Assembly: GCA_944386375.1 (NCBI GenBank)
Contig: CALXAW010000073.1
Coordinates: 1-6,448, forward strand
Direction: 5' to 3'
Length of the DNA: 6,448 nt
Origin: an uncultured Clostridia bacterium
GTDB taxonomy: Bacteria > Bacillota > Clostridia > TANB77 > CAG-508
Shown: positions 5,761 to 6,448 of the stretch, one piece after another
Layout: every line of letters starts with the position of its first letter
Numbering within the stretch: the first letter of the stretch is position 1
Notes under the pieces: model-generated
Databases searched by the model: none
Told to the model about the DNA's origin: nothing
Seen by the model: the letters and a program-made list of their open reading frames with translations, nothing else
Position numbers and translations under genes: made by a program

Positions 5761-6448
5761 ATGAGTGTAGAAGAAATTGTAGCAAACCAAAGAAAATTTT
5801 TTAATACACATAAAACAAAAGATATAAATTATAGAATAGAAAAACTAAAAAAATTAAAAGAGAAAATAAAAGAATATGAGCCAGCAATATGTGAGGCACT
5901 AAAACATGATTTAGGTAAATCAAGTACAGAGTCATATATGGCAGAAATAGGGATGGTATTAGAAGATTTAAGTTATATTATAAAAAATGTAAAAAGTTGG
6001 AGTAAAAAACAATATAAAATGTCTCCTATTGCACAATTTCCATCAACAAGTTTTAGAATACCAGAACCATATGGGTTAGTACTGGTTATGTCTCCATGGA
6101 ATTATCCATTTTTACTTACAATGCAACCAGTAGTAGGTGCAATATGTGCAGGAAATTGTGTTGTAATAAAACCATCAAGATATTCTGTATATACAGCAAA
6201 TATAATTAAAAAAATAATAGAAGAAGTATTTGAGCCAGAATATGCAACATTAATAACAGGTGGTTCAGACATACAACAAGCACTATTAAATTCAAACTTT
6301 GATTATATTTTTTACACAGGTAGTGCACGAGTTGGCAAAATAGTAATGGAAGCAGCAGCTAAAAACTTAACACCAGTAACATTAGAATTAGGTGGAAAAA
6401 GTCCAGTAATAGTAGACCAAAACTCAGATGTAGATTTAGCAGCTAAAA
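5761..6448 (+). CDS. ALDH3-type aldehyde dehydrogenase, N-terminal half (cut by window end)
   Basis: The open frame begins at ATG 5761, immediately after the dehydrogenase stop, with AAGGAG 8 bases upstream inside the previous gene. It continues past the window edge; 229 residues are visible of an expected 450-460. The enzyme oxidises aldehydes to acids with NAD(P). Visible motifs are SPWNYP (111-116) with Asn114 of the oxyanion site, GNCVVIKPSR (131-140) with the coenzyme-binding Lys137, FYTGSARVG (184-192) of the Rossmann fold, and LELGGKSP (208-215) with general-base Glu209, the same number as in mammalian ALDH3A1. The catalytic cysteine lies beyond the window. The short N-terminus before the first domain is typical of class 3 enzymes, which favour medium- and long-chain or aromatic aldehydes. 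The usual KPSE is KPSR here. Confidence 0.94.
   Translation, partial: MSVEEIVANQRKFFNTHKTKDINYRIEKLKKLKEKIKEYEPAICEALKHDLGKSSTESYMAEIGMVLEDLSYIIKNVKSWSKKQYKMSPIAQFPSTSFRIPEPYGLVLVMSPWNYPFLLTMQPVVGAICAGNCVVIKPSRYSVYTANIIKKIIEEVFEPEYATLITGGSDIQQALLNSNFDYIFYTGSARVGKIVMEAAAKNLTPVTLELGGKSPVIVDQNSDVDLAAK

Overview
The window is very AT-rich DNA from a low-GC Gram-positive bacterium, most likely an anaerobic member of the Clostridia. The evidence is the near-consensus Shine-Dalgarno sites (AAGGAGG, GAGGTGAT, GGGAGG), the heavy use of AGA and ATA codons, a Gram-positive type extended -10 promoter, and the families present. The species cannot be named from the sequence.

Left part (1-670, minus strand). 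The first 62 bases hold the start of a serine recombinase gene that runs off the window, with its catalytic-serine motif visible. Upstream of it lie about 240 bases with an 18-base motif repeated three times, then a 94-residue protein of unknown function with a strong ribosome binding site. This segment uses different synonymous codons from the right-hand genes and is probably the end of an integrated mobile element, next to a tRNA-Gly terminator.

Middle part (680-1643, minus strand). An RluA-family pseudouridine synthase is followed after only 8 bases by tRNA-Gly(UCC), then by a rho-independent terminator; the enzyme and tRNA are probably one transcript. The synthase has a good sigma-A promoter whose predicted start falls on the A of the ATG, so its mRNA looks leaderless. 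The tRNA has a mismatch in its anticodon stem.

The divergent intergenic region (1608-1855) carries a long perfect inverted repeat and one copy of a 22-base direct repeat. The second copy lies inside the next gene.

Right part (1856-6448, plus strand). A small ribbon-helix-helix DNA-binding protein ends at a strong terminator. An extended -10 promoter follows directly and serves a 532-residue coiled-coil protein with a very acidic C-terminal region and a basic tail, function unknown. After a CpG-rich hairpin region comes a tight operon: an SCP2-like lipid-binding protein, an iron-containing alcohol dehydrogenase with all four metal ligands, and an ALDH3-type aldehyde dehydrogenase cut by the window edge. 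Together these three suggest alcohol/aldehyde/acid interconversion on a hydrophobic or membrane-derived substrate; the substrate itself is not shown by the sequence.
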